From positions 42,339,732 to 42,403,731 of the forward strand of contig OX940862.1 of the NCBI GenBank assembly GCA_954871525.1: DNA of 64,000 nucleotides, read 5' to 3'. The notes under the pieces are model-generated. The model was not told where the DNA came from. It ran no database searches and saw nothing but the letters and a program-made list of their open reading frames with translations. Position 1 is the stretch's first letter; the number at the start of each line of letters is the position of its first letter. This stretch comes from Parietaria judaica. Taxonomy: Eukaryota; Streptophyta; Magnoliopsida; Rosales; Urticaceae. The position numbers and the translations under genes are program-made. Positions 1 through 9,354 of the stretch are shown here, one piece after another.

Positions 1-515
1 TTTGACGGTTTATCCGAATTATTTCTTATTGTGACAAAAGTAATCACTTTTTGGAAAATAGAACACTAGAGGTATATTTTCAAAAATATTTAGATATAAT
101 TTCATTTTGTAACATTGTATATAATTACGAAACTGTTAGTTTGACATAATTATTTTTGTAATTGATGTCTTTCTGAATAATGATCTTATTGCGGCAAAAG
201 TACATATTTTTGGAAATTAGTTAAGTTAAGCTAATTATTCTTTTTTTTTTATATGTAAAATCATTTTATAACATTGTATATTACTTATAAAATGTGAGGT
301 TGACATAATTATTTCTAATTCAACGTTTTCCCAAATTGCAATCTTATTGCGGGAAAAGTAAATATTTTTTTTGAAATGGGTTAAATTGAGCTATTTCTTC
401 GTTTTTTTTATGTAACTTCATTTTGTAACATTGTATATAATTCTGATACTATGATTCTGACATAATTTGTTTTGTAATTTGACGTTTTTCAATTATTAAG
501 GAAAATATACATTTG
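1..515. repeat. ~158-bp AT-rich tandem repeat, about 3 copies
   Basis: Three successive units begin with GACATAATT at about 143, 302 and 459, giving a period of 157-159 bp. Each carries the landmarks CTTATTG(C/T)G, AAAGTA and CATTTTGTAACATTGTATA in the same order. A partial unit fills 1-142, so the array may continue to the left of the window. Units differ by many substitutions and small indels, so the array is old. No ORF or known gene is seen. It resembles a short plant satellite fragment; whether it is part of a larger array cannot be seen here. Confidence 0.75.
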
Positions 516-565
516 GTATTTTATGTTATAAAAATATTTTATGTATGAAAATATATATGAAAATA

Positions 566-735
566 TTTTATAAGTTTTCCATCGATAAATCTATCGATAA
601 CCGATTAATCCATCGATAAGTTCGATAAGTTTCGGTAACGGCAAACGATAAATTTTATAGGTTTTCCATCGATAAATCCATCGGTAAACGATTACTCCGT
701 CGATAACGGCAAACGATTTATCGGCAAAACGGCAT
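566..735. repeat. Two-copy 87-bp duplication rich in ATCGATAA
   Basis: The block starting TTTTATAAGTTTTCCATCG at about 566 recurs at about 653, a period of 87 bp. Both copies contain several ATCGATAA or near variants and a GGCAAACGAT segment. The density of the palindromic core ATCGAT is far above the surrounding AT-rich sequence. Function unknown. Confidence 0.6.
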
Positions 736-1274
736 TCAAATCCTTGGTCCTGGGTGTGTTTGTGTGTGTGACCGTGAGATATGAAATTATCTTTGTGGCT
801 CCCCATTTATTGATTTCTGTACTTTTATGAATTTACAGATCAGATCCCCATGCAGCTGCGATATTTTATATTTATATAAATTTTTTTAATTAATTCATAA
901 TATTTTTGTGGCCCGCCAAATATTGAATCATGCAAATATAAAGAGTAATTTTTAGATTGAAATCTATAATTATATAATTATATACATATAAATATATATA
1001 TAAACAAAAACACGCTCAATATTCGTTAAATGATTTGATGATTTGTCTTTGATTGACTAATGTCATGGATGTACGATATTCAACTAAAGATTTATACTAG
1101 TCCTTTTAATTAATCCAAATTAAGGGACATATCAAATAGTATTCGTTTGACATGTAAATGTATTAATATTTTACTTTTCTTTAACTTAGTTGTTGGTTTT
1201 TTTTCTTCTTCAAATGAAGGAATATTCAACTAACCATCAATTCAAATATAATATACAACACACGAGCTCTAGCC
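736..1274. other. AT-rich noncoding DNA
   Basis: No ORF of note, RNA gene or recognisable element. Short AT dinucleotide runs occur near 970-1000. Nothing further can be supported. Confidence 0.6.
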
Positions 1275-1327
1275 TATAAATCCCATAAAATACCCTAGAG
1301 CCTCTAGGGTATTTCATGGGATTTATA
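1275..1327. repeat. Near-perfect 26-bp-arm hairpin
   Basis: The arm 1275-1300 is matched in reverse complement by 1302-1327 with one mismatch (an A against a C near 1314) and a one-base spacer. The arms contain CCCATAAAATACCCTAGAG. Such a tight palindrome could extrude as a cruciform or fold as RNA. It may be the collapsed remnant of a miniature inverted-repeat transposon. Confidence 0.7.
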
Positions 1328-1860
1328 ATATATCTTCCGCCAAAAACAAACCCTAGATTGTGTTCATTTTTTTTTAATTTATAGATATATTATAGAATAC
1401 AATATTGTATTTGCCAAACAATATTGATTCCTTCTTGGATTTATCAAGGGTCTGAATATTTTTATGAGGATTAATGGCGGCATTGTTAAAACATTTGTTC
1501 ATATATAGCTAAGTTTTTTTTTTTTCTTTTCTTTTAGGGTTATATATTCTCAACTTTTTGTTTTCTGAATTTTTTAAGATTTCCATCTAACTCTGTTAAT
1601 TTCCGTTAACTTTAAATAATTTTTTAATAATGCGTCCTGCCATCTATGTTTTAAATTAGGGTATTAGCGTAATAGCCAAATACAAAGTTGATATTTGCTA
1701 AATAGTCGAGTTTTGTTTTATATTTAAGCATAGCCAATTAACCATGTTAATGACTATAAAATGACTTATATACCCTTAATTATCACATTTATACATTATA
1801 AATTTAATATCCAATTATAATAAACGAAATACATTTTCGCTAATAAATTTTAATTTTAAT
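1328..1860. other. AT-rich noncoding DNA
   Basis: No coding region recognised. There are T- and A-rich runs and no conserved motif I can name. Confidence 0.6.
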
Positions 1861-2593
1861 ATTAACAGTTAATAAATTTATAAACTGTTAATACTTGTTT
1901 ATATAAGTATATAAACTAGTAAATAGCAGGATTTAAATTATCAAACGTATTTTCTAAAGATTATGTATTTATTTACAAAATACTTTCCATGTTAATAGGC
2001 ATTATTTGTTAATCTATAAACTGTTAATACTTGTTTATATACATTCATAAACTAATAATACTTGTTTATATACATATATAAACTGGTAATACAACTTTAT
2101 TTAAATTATTGAACGTATTTTCTAAAGATTATGTATTTACTTACGAAATACATTCCATGTTGATAGGCATTCTCACGTTTAATATTTTTAAAAATATTAA
2201 TATTAATATCAAAGTAGTTACAAATTTTATACGTGGATAAAATTAAGGATATTTCCTATTTAGTTTTTGAAAATTAAATCGAGATATTCCACGATTCATG
2301 GAGCAATTTTTTATCGTATATTTTTGGTATATTAACTGTTAATTCGTTTTAATTTATAGAATATTTTCCATGTTAATAGGCATTATCAAATTTAATATTT
2401 AAAAAATATTAATACTAATATCAAAGTAGTTACAAATTTTATACGTGGCTAAAATTAAGGATATTTCCTATTTAATTTTTGAAAATTAAATCGAGATATT
2501 AAAGGGGGCAATTTTTTAAACGCATTTTTTTGGTATATTAACCGTTAATACGTTAAAATTTTAATCTTATAAAGAAAGATAATTAAAATGGTA
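1861..2593. repeat. Decayed complex tandem repeat
   Basis: Several phrases recur in order: ATAAACTGTTAATACTTG (about 1876 and 2021), GTATTTTCTAAAGATTATG (about 1948 and 2117), CATGTTAATAGGCATT (about 1990 and 2370, with a variant near 2158), and AATATCAAAGTAGTTAC (2205 and 2416, period 211). This is an old, interleaved tandem duplication of roughly 170-210 bp units. No coding potential is visible. Confidence 0.65.
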
Positions 2594-2598
2594 TACTA

Positions 2599-3090
2599 TG
2601 TGAGTTTAAGCCTGACTTGGCTCAACTCCTAGCAGAGATTTCCCCACCAGGGATTTCCCCACCAGAGCTTGCCCGGGCAGAGAATAGCCCGAGCAGAGAT
2701 CTCCCTAGCAGAAGTTCTCCCACAAGAGAACTTCCCACCAGAGATGGGTCCGACCAGAGAATCCTCCTAGCAGGACTGGACCCGACCAGGAATGCTCCTA
2801 CCAGAGATGCCCCTACCAGAAGAACTCCTAGCAGGAGTTCCATGAGCAGAAAGAGAGCCTAGCAGGCTTGCTAGGAACATACGACCAGAAGCCAAACTTG
2901 AGGAGCAAGTTTGGAGATTTGATACGATTTGGTTTCCCATTCTAATTAGGAAACGAGTAGATTGTAAAGATTTGATTGCGTTTATTATAGGAAGTTTACC
3001 TAGGGTTTAGCTTTCTAGTTTCTCCTATAAACACTAGTGTTAGTGGTCAATTTTTAGTAACTCCATTATAATTGCAGTTCGATTAATCAA
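2599..3090 (+). repeat. LTR-A copy 1, truncated at its 3' end
   Basis: Starts TGTGAGTTTAAGCC and matches copies 2 and 3 to the phrase CGATTAATCAA, then stops about 80 bp short of the usual end. It contains a block (about 2620-2860) of imperfect ~15-bp units of the type CCTACCAGAGAT, which is open in frame for 81 codons on the plus strand. A TATA-like CTATAAAC lies near 3024. The LTR ends TG...CA, as in ordinary LTR retrotransposons. The family is not one I can name. Confidence 0.75.
2620..2862 (+). repeat. 15-bp minisatellite inside LTR-A
   Basis: Imperfect units built around CC(T/C)A(C/G)CAGAGAT repeat about 15 times. Because the unit length is a multiple of three, long frames stay open on both strands; the plus frame reads as a proline, serine, threonine and arginine-rich string (SR/TR repeats). 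The same frame is open in all three LTR-A copies (also 3356-3601 and 16278-16523, minus). I regard it as repeat DNA in an LTR rather than a gene. Confidence 0.65.
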
Positions 3091-3337
3091 TTTTTAGTTG
3101 TACTTGTATAATGATTGTTTTGAATTAACTATTCATAGTTTATTTCAAATCACTTACGTACATATATCATCTTATAATAAAAAGAACAATTTTTCGTTGT
3201 ATTTAATAAAAAAAATAAAAAATTAGGAGCTTCAATATATATCTACATAGGACCGGCTACAACGTTAGACTATGATATTTTATAACCAATATTGTATATA
3301 AGGTAGTATGTATAACGTCGGACTGATATAATAAGTA
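3091..3337 (+). other. 247-bp segment copied from the flank of LTR-A copy 3
   Basis: From TTAGTTGTACTTGTATAATG to ATAATAAGTA this segment is nearly identical to the reverse complement of 16542-16788. At that locus it lies outside a solo LTR that has its own perfect target duplication. It has no primer-binding site after the upstream LTR and no polypurine tract before the downstream LTR, so it does not look like retroelement interior. Confidence 0.65.
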
Positions 3338-3624
3338 TGTGAGTTTAAGCCTGACTTGGCTCAACTCCTAGCAGAGATTCCCCCACCAGGGATTTCCCCA
3401 CCAGAGCTTGCCCGGGCAGAGAAGAGCCCGAGCAGAGATCTTTCTAGCAGAAGTTCTCACACCAAAGAACTTCCCACCAGAGATGGGTCCGACCAGAGAA
3501 TCCTCCTAGTAGGACTGGACCCGACCAGGATTGCTCCTACCAGAGATGCCCCTACCAGAAGAACTCATAGCAGGAGTTCCACGAGCAGAAAGAGAGCCTA
3601 GCAGGCTTGCTAGGAACATACGAC
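3338..3624 (+). repeat. LTR-A copy 2, left part
   Basis: First half of the second LTR-A copy, cut by G1 after ACGAC. Its diagnostic bases follow copy 3 (15973-16541) and not copy 1, for example in the phrases GAAGAGCCCG, ATCTTTCTAG, TCTCACACCA and CTAGTAGGAC. It continues at 12827. Confidence 0.8.
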
Positions 3625-4478
3625 TGTTGACGTGGTTTCCCACCTCAATCAGTCAAGTGTGACTTGTGAGTGTATGATATTTTTGGATGAAGCAATTTGG
3701 TGGAATTCGATCTCTCACGTTGCAAGCTCACAATTCACTCACGATATATGTATAAGTATATAAGCAGTATAAATGAGACGAGGGATTTTTTATAGAGGTT
3801 CGTCCCAAGGCGGTAGTTGACTACTTCCTCTGTTAGTTTATTGCGACAATGAACATAGACGGATAGCTACAGGCAGCCAAGTCACGTCTGAGAGCAAGAA
3901 GAAATGGAGAAAGAAAGAAAGAACACAACAAGATCTCAAAATGACAAGAATGCCGGGTAGAAATTCTTCAGTGTATTCTCTCGAGGTTGTAAGTGTGCGT
4001 GTGTGTTGATCTGAGCTTGAGCTTGGCATTTATAGACTTCAATTCTTCCCGTTGAACTTCCAGGAATCGAGGGGTCTTCGCTCCGTGCTGACCGGGTTGA
4101 ATGGACGATCTGGCTACACGTGTCCCACGACTTCGTTCTAGTCGTCGCGTTTGAACTATGCCCGTTGGAGACTTGACTCCGTGCTCCTGGTCTTCCGTCT
4201 GAATTTGAAATGGGATGCCGGGTAGAGGATATGACGACTCTACCCTCGTCTTTCTGGGCTGCTACCGAGCGGATTTGGGCTTTAGAACTCATTGGGCCGA
4301 GTAGCCTATGTCCATTGGTTCTTGGTCTGACTGAGAATCTCTTTGGGCTTCTTCAAATGGGCTTTTACGAATACCAGTTTATTTCTTTAAAGCCTTTTAT
4401 CATAGTTTGTAAATTTAATTAATTCACAACCTTAGCACTTTATGTCACATTAAATAATGACGAATTTGTACATCAACA
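3625..4478 (-). repeat. G1 3' LTR
   Basis: Begins TGTTGACGTGG and ends CATCAACA on the plus strand (minus: TGTTGATG...CAACA). The only differences from the 5' LTR found by eye are at about 3856 (AACATAGAC against AACACAGAC) and about 4062 (TTCCAGGA against TTCCAAGA). Confidence 0.93.
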
Positions 4479-4493
4479 GTTAGCCCCCTACTA
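4479..4493 (-). promoter_or_regulatory. G1 polypurine tract
   Basis: The minus strand reads TAGTAGGGGGCTAAC directly against the 3' LTR. This is the usual position of the plus-strand priming tract. The same sequence lies at 40074-40088 in G2. Confidence 0.8.
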
Positions 4494-4776
4494 TAAAAAA
4501 TACGAAGTAAATTTTATAGTATTTACTCGATGAAATCATGTAAAATTCGTGCCGGATAGGATTAATTAAATTTGTGACTTTTGCCTCAAATCTGCATAAT
4601 CCGGGCAGGATTTTGGATAATTTCGAGATCAGATGGACGGATAGGGTCTTGAAGCTGTAACCGTCGCTTCGAATTTTGGGCGGGAACAGTTACAACACGT
4701 GTCCCATTTTGCGGAGTTCGAAGGGAATAAACTCTTCGCATTCTCCTGACACAGCTGTCGTGCTGACGTGTCGCCG

Positions 4777-5377
4777 AAAGGTGGAAGAGAGGGACGCGCT
4801 AATCGCGTGGTACAAAGGTACGGCTGCTGACAATAGTTGCTTGGATCAAGCCGAAGGTTGCCTCGAGCTGATCCAAGACATCATTGACGGCAACGTTCAA
4901 GATTTCGAGGCTGAGAAGGAGGTCCTAGAAGGCAACGCTGCTCGCTACCAAGCTCTCTTGGACGCGGTTCCGGCACCGCTGATAGGGTCTCCGGCTCTGT
5001 CTCCAGATGCCGAGCTGACCGATGTTCCTCTTGTAGATTTGGGCCTTCGGTCCGAGCAATCGTCCGCCAAGGAGTCTGCCTCCGAAGATCCCGCCATCGA
5101 GCCCGTCGTTGAAGATCCCGTGGCCGGAGCGACGGTCGTCGATGAGCCCACCTTGCCCGCCGTTGCTGATACTGAGGAGGTGATCCTCGAGGAGCCGACC
5201 CTGAACGAGCCCGTTGCTGCCGAGGAGGCCGTCGCCCTTGAAGAGCCGATCCTGGACGAGCCCGCCGTCGCAGAGGAGACTGCCGAGCATGGAGCCCAAG
5301 CCGGCGAAGGAGAAGGAGAAGAGAAGGAGGAGGAGGAGGACCGAGAGGTCGTGGGGGTACCCGGGGTCGACACATAG
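4777..5377 (+). pseudogene. G1 antisense gene, C-terminal remnant
   Basis: Only the last part of the antisense gene survives: residues matching G2 from KVEERDALI onward, ending VGVPGVDT and a stop. It reads opposite to gag-pol. The C-terminus is an acidic tail of repeated EEP-(I/T)-L-(N/D)-EP-(A/V)-VAEE-like blocks followed by a run of E and D. The promoter, first three exons and coiled coil seen in G2 are missing because of a deletion at CGCCG (4772-4776). An in-frame ATG at 4676 belongs to noncoding DNA brought next to the remnant by that deletion. No function can be expected from this piece. Confidence 0.75.
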
Positions 5378-5706
5378 AGTGTCCCCCATTTTTTTTGTTT
5401 TTCGACTAATAAGGCCACAGGCCAGAACAATTTCTATGGGCAAGTCTACGGCGACTTGAACCCTTTTTTGTAATATTTTTGGATATGCCCGCGGTTAGGG
5501 CCTTTGCTATTTTCTATTCTATATCATGCTCGTTATTTCCTTGCTATACTTTGTTTGCCTGTGTTTCTAAGTTAATTTCTAATCGTGCTTTTCTATATAT
5601 GCTTTTCTATCTGAGGTTCCGAATGTCCTATCGTATGCTAGGATAAATAACGAAAGATTGAAGGTTTGAAATCTGCTAAGTATAAAAAATGCACGGGTAC
5701 CTATGT

Positions 5707-5897
5707 GACGGGTTAGTTACCCGGGTAGGCTTGTTGCCTTATGCAATGGGTTTGTTACCCAGGTAGGTTTGTTACCTTATGTGGGGGTTTGTTACCCGGA
5801 TAGGTTTGTTACCTTCTGCGATAGGTCTGTTACCCGGGTAGGTTTGTTACCTTAGGTGGTGGGTCTGTTACCCGGGTAGGCCTGTCGCCTTGACGGG
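5707..5897. repeat. 38-bp tandem repeat in G1 UTR, 5 units
   Basis: GTTACCC recurs at about 5716, 5754, 5791, 5829 and 5867. Each unit has the form GGG(T)NTGTTACCCGGGTAGG(T/C)TTGTTACCTTATG. It sits between the integrase end and the antisense gene end. G2 carries the same unit in about 6-7 copies (44217-44470). Tandem arrays in the 3' untranslated region are known for Tat elements and can seed satellites. The rest of 5378-6078 is noncoding element DNA. Confidence 0.85.
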
Positions 5898-6078
5898 GGT
5901 TTTGGGACATTTTTCCTTTTAGGCCGGTTCTATTGAGTCTTGCGATTCATGGTTCTCGGGCCTATTTGGTTTTGGGTTTGGATTGAGACTGCGCCCATCG
6001 TTTAGGATGGGCTGCCTACGTACCCCAAATTTGGGGATCAAGTCATTACGTAGTTCAGGGGAGACCGGGTAGGTCGGG

Positions 6079-8418
6079 TTAGGCGTAGTATTTCCTTAAG
6101 TGCATGGCATTCCAGCTGCGGAGGACTCTTGTTCCGTCCGGAGTGGCTAGCCGGTATACTCCAGGTTTTACTACTTCGGTGACGATGTAAGGTCCTTCCC
6201 AGTTGGCCCCGAGCTTGCCCGCATTCAGCTCGGCGGTGTTCTGGAAAACTTTTCTGAGGACCAACTCTCCCACTATGAATTTTCGACGTTTGACCTTTGA
6301 ATTATAGTACCTAGCTATCGAGTTTTGATAGTTGGCAATTCTTATCAAAGCTTGTTCTCGTCTTTCGTCGATGTAGTCGAGCTGGTCTTCCCTCATTTCG
6401 TCGTTGAGTTCTGCGTCCAAAGGGGTGAATTCCCTCCGAAGGCTGGGTGTCTCTATCTCTGCTGGTATTACGGCCTCAGTGCCGTGTACCATTGAGAAAG
6501 GGGTTTCCCCGGTGGCCCTACGCGGGGTAGTTCTGTAGGACCAGAGGACTCCTATGAGCTCGTCTGCCCATCGTCCTTTTTTGGTGTCTAGGCGTCTCTT
6601 GATTCCGTCCACTATTACCCGGTTAGCTACTTCGGCTTGACCATTGCCTTGAGGATATCTCGGAGTGGACGTGTTCAAGGATATTTTCCAGTTTATGCAG
6701 AAGTTTTGGAATCTCGTTGAAATGAATTGTGGTCCATTGTCAGCTATTATCTCTTTTGGGAGGCCGAATCTACTGATGATGTTTTTCCATAGGAAATTTT
6801 CTACATCAACATCTTTAATGTTTGCGTATGATTCTGCCTCCACCCATTTTGAGAAGTAGTCGGTCACGACGGGTAGAAACCTCTTCCCAGCCGGGGCCAG
6901 GGGGAACGGTCCTACTATGTCCATGGACCATTTCATGAACGGGTACGGGACTGAGACTGATGAGAGTTCTTCTGTTGGTTTATGTATGGACGGGGAGTGT
7001 CTTTGGCATTTGTCGCACCTTTTGGCGTAGTTTTCACTGTCCGCCAACATAGTGGCCCAGAAAAAGCCTTGCCTTTTTGCTTTGTTTGCTAAAGATCTTC
7101 CTCCCGAATGGTTGCCGCATTCTCCCGAATGGATTTCGTGAAGTACTGTTTGAGCTTCGGTCTTTCCTAGGCACCTTAGGTAGGGTCCGGTATAGCTACG
7201 TTTGTACAATTTTTCCCCGATCATGCAAAATCTAGCGCTCTGGATCCTTAGTTTCCTAGCTTTTTGCTTGTCTCGAGGTTTGGCTCCGGTTAGGATGTAG
7301 TTAATGATTGGGGTCCTCCAATCATCCTCTTCCATTTGGATATTGCAAACTTCGCGGGTTACGCTGGGTTCGTCTATCGTTTCGACCGGGATTATCCTTC
7401 TGACCTCGGGGTTCGAAGTCGAAGCTAACCCGGCCAGTGCGTCTGCTGACGCGTTTTCACTCCTCGGTATTTGGACTATTTCGACGTGTTCGAATTGTTG
7501 AATTAAGCCTTTTACTACCGAGAGGTATTTTTCCATCCTGTCATCTCGGGTAGCATACTCGCCACTGATCTGACTGGTAACTAGTTTTGAGTCGGAGTGG
7601 GCCCTTACTTTCCGGGCTCCCACGGCTTTTGCTAGTTTGAGGCCGGCGATGAGGGCCTCGTACTCGGTCTCGTTGTTTGTCGCGTGGAATTTCAATCGAA
7701 ATGATTGTTCCAACACTTCTCCCGTGGGGGATATCAAACGAATTCCGATCCCGGATCCGCCTTGGTTTGACGCGCCGTCGACTTCGAGTTTCCATTCTCC
7801 GTCCTCGTGGCCCTCTTTTGAACCGTCGGCTGGTAATTCGATGAGAAAGTCAGCCAATACTTGTGATTTCGCACAGGTTCGGATCTTGTATTCTATGTCG
7901 AATTCGCTCAATTTGACGGCCCATTTCGTGAGCCTTCCCGATTGATTCGGGCTGTGGAGGATGATTCTCAAAGGTTGGGTCGTCATTACCATGATGGTAT
8001 GGGACTGAAAGTAAGGCCGAAGCTTCCTCGCTGCGGTTATCATTGCTAGCGCGAGTTTTTCTATTGCCGGGTATCTGGTTTCAGCGTCTTCCAATGATTT
8101 GCTGATGTAGAAGATCGGCTTTTGCTCTCCGCGGTCCTCTCTCACGATTACTCCACTCACCGCCGATGGTGAGACAGCCAGATATAAAAACAATGGCTCT
8201 CCCAAGATTGGTCTGGTGAGTATTGGTGGGGTGGAGAGGTACCTTTTCAGCTTTTGGAAGGCCTCTTCGCACTCTTCGGTCCATTCGAACTTTTTATTAC
8301 CTTTCAAAAGTTTGTAGAAGGGTAAACATTTGTCCGTGGCTCTTGATATGAACCGGTTAAGAGCGGCGATTCTCCCAGTTAGCCTTTGCGTCTCTCGAAC
8401 AGTCCTTGGGGAGGGCAT
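6079..8418 (-). CDS. G1 pol 3' part: RT connection, RNase H, archaeal-type RNase H, integrase
   Basis: A 779-codon open frame in frame with the RT upstream but separated from it by a TAG at 8422-8424. Order: RT thumb and Ty3-type RNase H-like region (about 1-195); a second, archaeal-type RNase H (about 205-335, with VDGAS, ETEYEAL and AHSDSKL around the expected acidic residues); the integrase zinc finger (H-x3-H ... CDKCQ, about 425-475); the integrase core (first D in WSMDIVG, second in IIADNG, E in NGQAEVANR); and a C-terminal GANWEGPY-type domain ending LRKYYA. No chromodomain. It joins a cDNA copy to the genome and degrades RNA in the hybrid. The frame has no start of its own; it would be expressed only as part of a polyprotein. 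Confidence 0.9.
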   Translation of the reverse strand: MPSPRTVRETQRLTGRIAALNRFISRATDKCLPFYKLLKGNKKFEWTEECEEAFQKLKRYLSTPPILTRPILGEPLFLYLAVSPSAVSGVIVREDRGEQKPIFYISKSLEDAETRYPAIEKLALAMITAARKLRPYFQSHTIMVMTTQPLRIILHSPNQSGRLTKWAVKLSEFDIEYKIRTCAKSQVLADFLIELPADGSKEGHEDGEWKLEVDGASNQGGSGIGIRLISPTGEVLEQSFRLKFHATNNETEYEALIAGLKLAKAVGARKVRAHSDSKLVTSQISGEYATRDDRMEKYLSVVKGLIQQFEHVEIVQIPRSENASADALAGLASTSNPEVRRIIPVETIDEPSVTREVCNIQMEEDDWRTPIINYILTGAKPRDKQKARKLRIQSARFCMIGEKLYKRSYTGPYLRCLGKTEAQTVLHEIHSGECGNHSGGRSLANKAKRQGFFWATMLADSENYAKRCDKCQRHSPSIHKPTEELSSVSVPYPFMKWSMDIVGPFPLAPAGKRFLPVVTDYFSKWVEAESYANIKDVDVENFLWKNIISRFGLPKEIIADNGPQFISTRFQNFCINWKISLNTSTPRYPQGNGQAEVANRVIVDGIKRRLDTKKGRWADELIGVLWSYRTTPRRATGETPFSMVHGTEAVIPAEIETPSLRREFTPLDAELNDEMREDQLDYIDERREQALIRIANYQNSIARYYNSKVKRRKFIVGELVLRKVFQNTAELNAGKLGANWEGPYIVTEVVKPGVYRLATPDGTRVLRSWNAMHLRKYYA

Positions 8419-8421
8419 GTT

Positions 8422-9354
8422 CTAGAGGGCATTTATCTGGTCGGGATTGGCTTCTATACCTCGCCGTGTGACCAGATAACCTAGGAATTTTCCTGAAGTT
8501 ACCCCGAAGGTGCATTTCGTCGGGTTGAGCTTCATTTGATACTTTCGTAGTATGTTGAAGCAGTCTTCTAGGTGGGTCACGTGATCCGTTTCTTGGGAGG
8601 ACTTTACCAACATATCATTGATGTAGACTTCCATAGTTTTACCGAGATGTTCGGCGAACATTTGGTTGACTAATCTTTGATATGTGGCTCCGGCGTTTTT
8701 CAATACGAAGGGCATAACTTTGTAACAGTATATTCCTCTATCGGTTATGAATGCCGTTTTTTCTTGGTCCTCGGGGTGCATTAGGATCTGGTTGTATCCC
8801 GAGAATGCGTCCATGAATGACAGTAGTTCGTGCCCACATGTTGCTTCGACCAGACGGTCGATATGGGGCATCGGGAAACTGTCTTTTGGACAAGCTTTGT
8901 TCAGGTCGGTAAAGTCGATGCAAACTCTAGCCTTCCCGTTTTTCTTCTTCATGACCACTGTATTTGCTAACCAGTCCGGGTATTTGACTTCCCTGATGGA
9001 TCCGGTTTGCAGTAGTTTTGTGACTTCTTCGTTTACGGCTTGGGCCCTGTCCGGGCCTAGCTTTCGCCTTTTTTGTTTCACCGGCTTGTAGCTCGGATCT
9101 ACATTTAGGCGATGGGTTGTGATGCTTGGGTCTATGCCGGGCATGTCCTTATGAGACCAAGCAAAACAATCCCGATTTTTGGTCAGGAATTTGAGGAGAT
9201 CTTTTCTGACGTTATTGTCTAGTCCTTTCCCGATTCCTACCCGGTGGTCCGGGTTGTCGGGATCGATCTGGACCTGGACTGTCATTTCCAGGTTAGGTCC
9301 ATCCGTATCGGTGGTCCTTTCCTGTCCGTCGTCCTCTTTTTCGTCTACCGCCAT
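8422..9354 (-). pseudogene. G1 reverse transcriptase, inactivated
   Basis: Starts MAVDEKEDDG and runs through the fingers and palm of a Ty3/Gypsy RT: the KKKNGKARVCIDFTDLNKA region, LSFMDAFSGYNQ and the catalytic motif. The catalytic box reads YINDM (N codon at 8617-8619), where G2 and the family have YIDDM, so one metal-binding aspartate is lost. The conserved PFGLKNAG box reads PFVLKNAG. A TAG at 8422-8424 (after QINAL) cuts the protein before its thumb, in frame with 6079-8418. The D-to-N change is a C-to-T transition at a plus-strand CpG, as expected from methylated DNA. Even with readthrough this RT should be dead. Confidence 0.9.

Noticed and set aside
3936..4292. 118-codon frame in the Gypsy LTR, repeated at 12279-12635
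   Set aside because: Present only because the LTR is duplicated; overlaps the promoter and is not open in the G2 LTRs.
4881..5443. Three minus-strand frames of 161-172 codons in G1 opposite the antisense remnant
   Set aside because: Mirror frames of the acidic E/P repeat tail; low-complexity serine or arginine strings with no independent support.
5707..5897. CRISPR-like array because of regular ~38-bp spacing
   Set aside because: The whole unit repeats with no unique spacers, inside a plant retrotransposon UTR.
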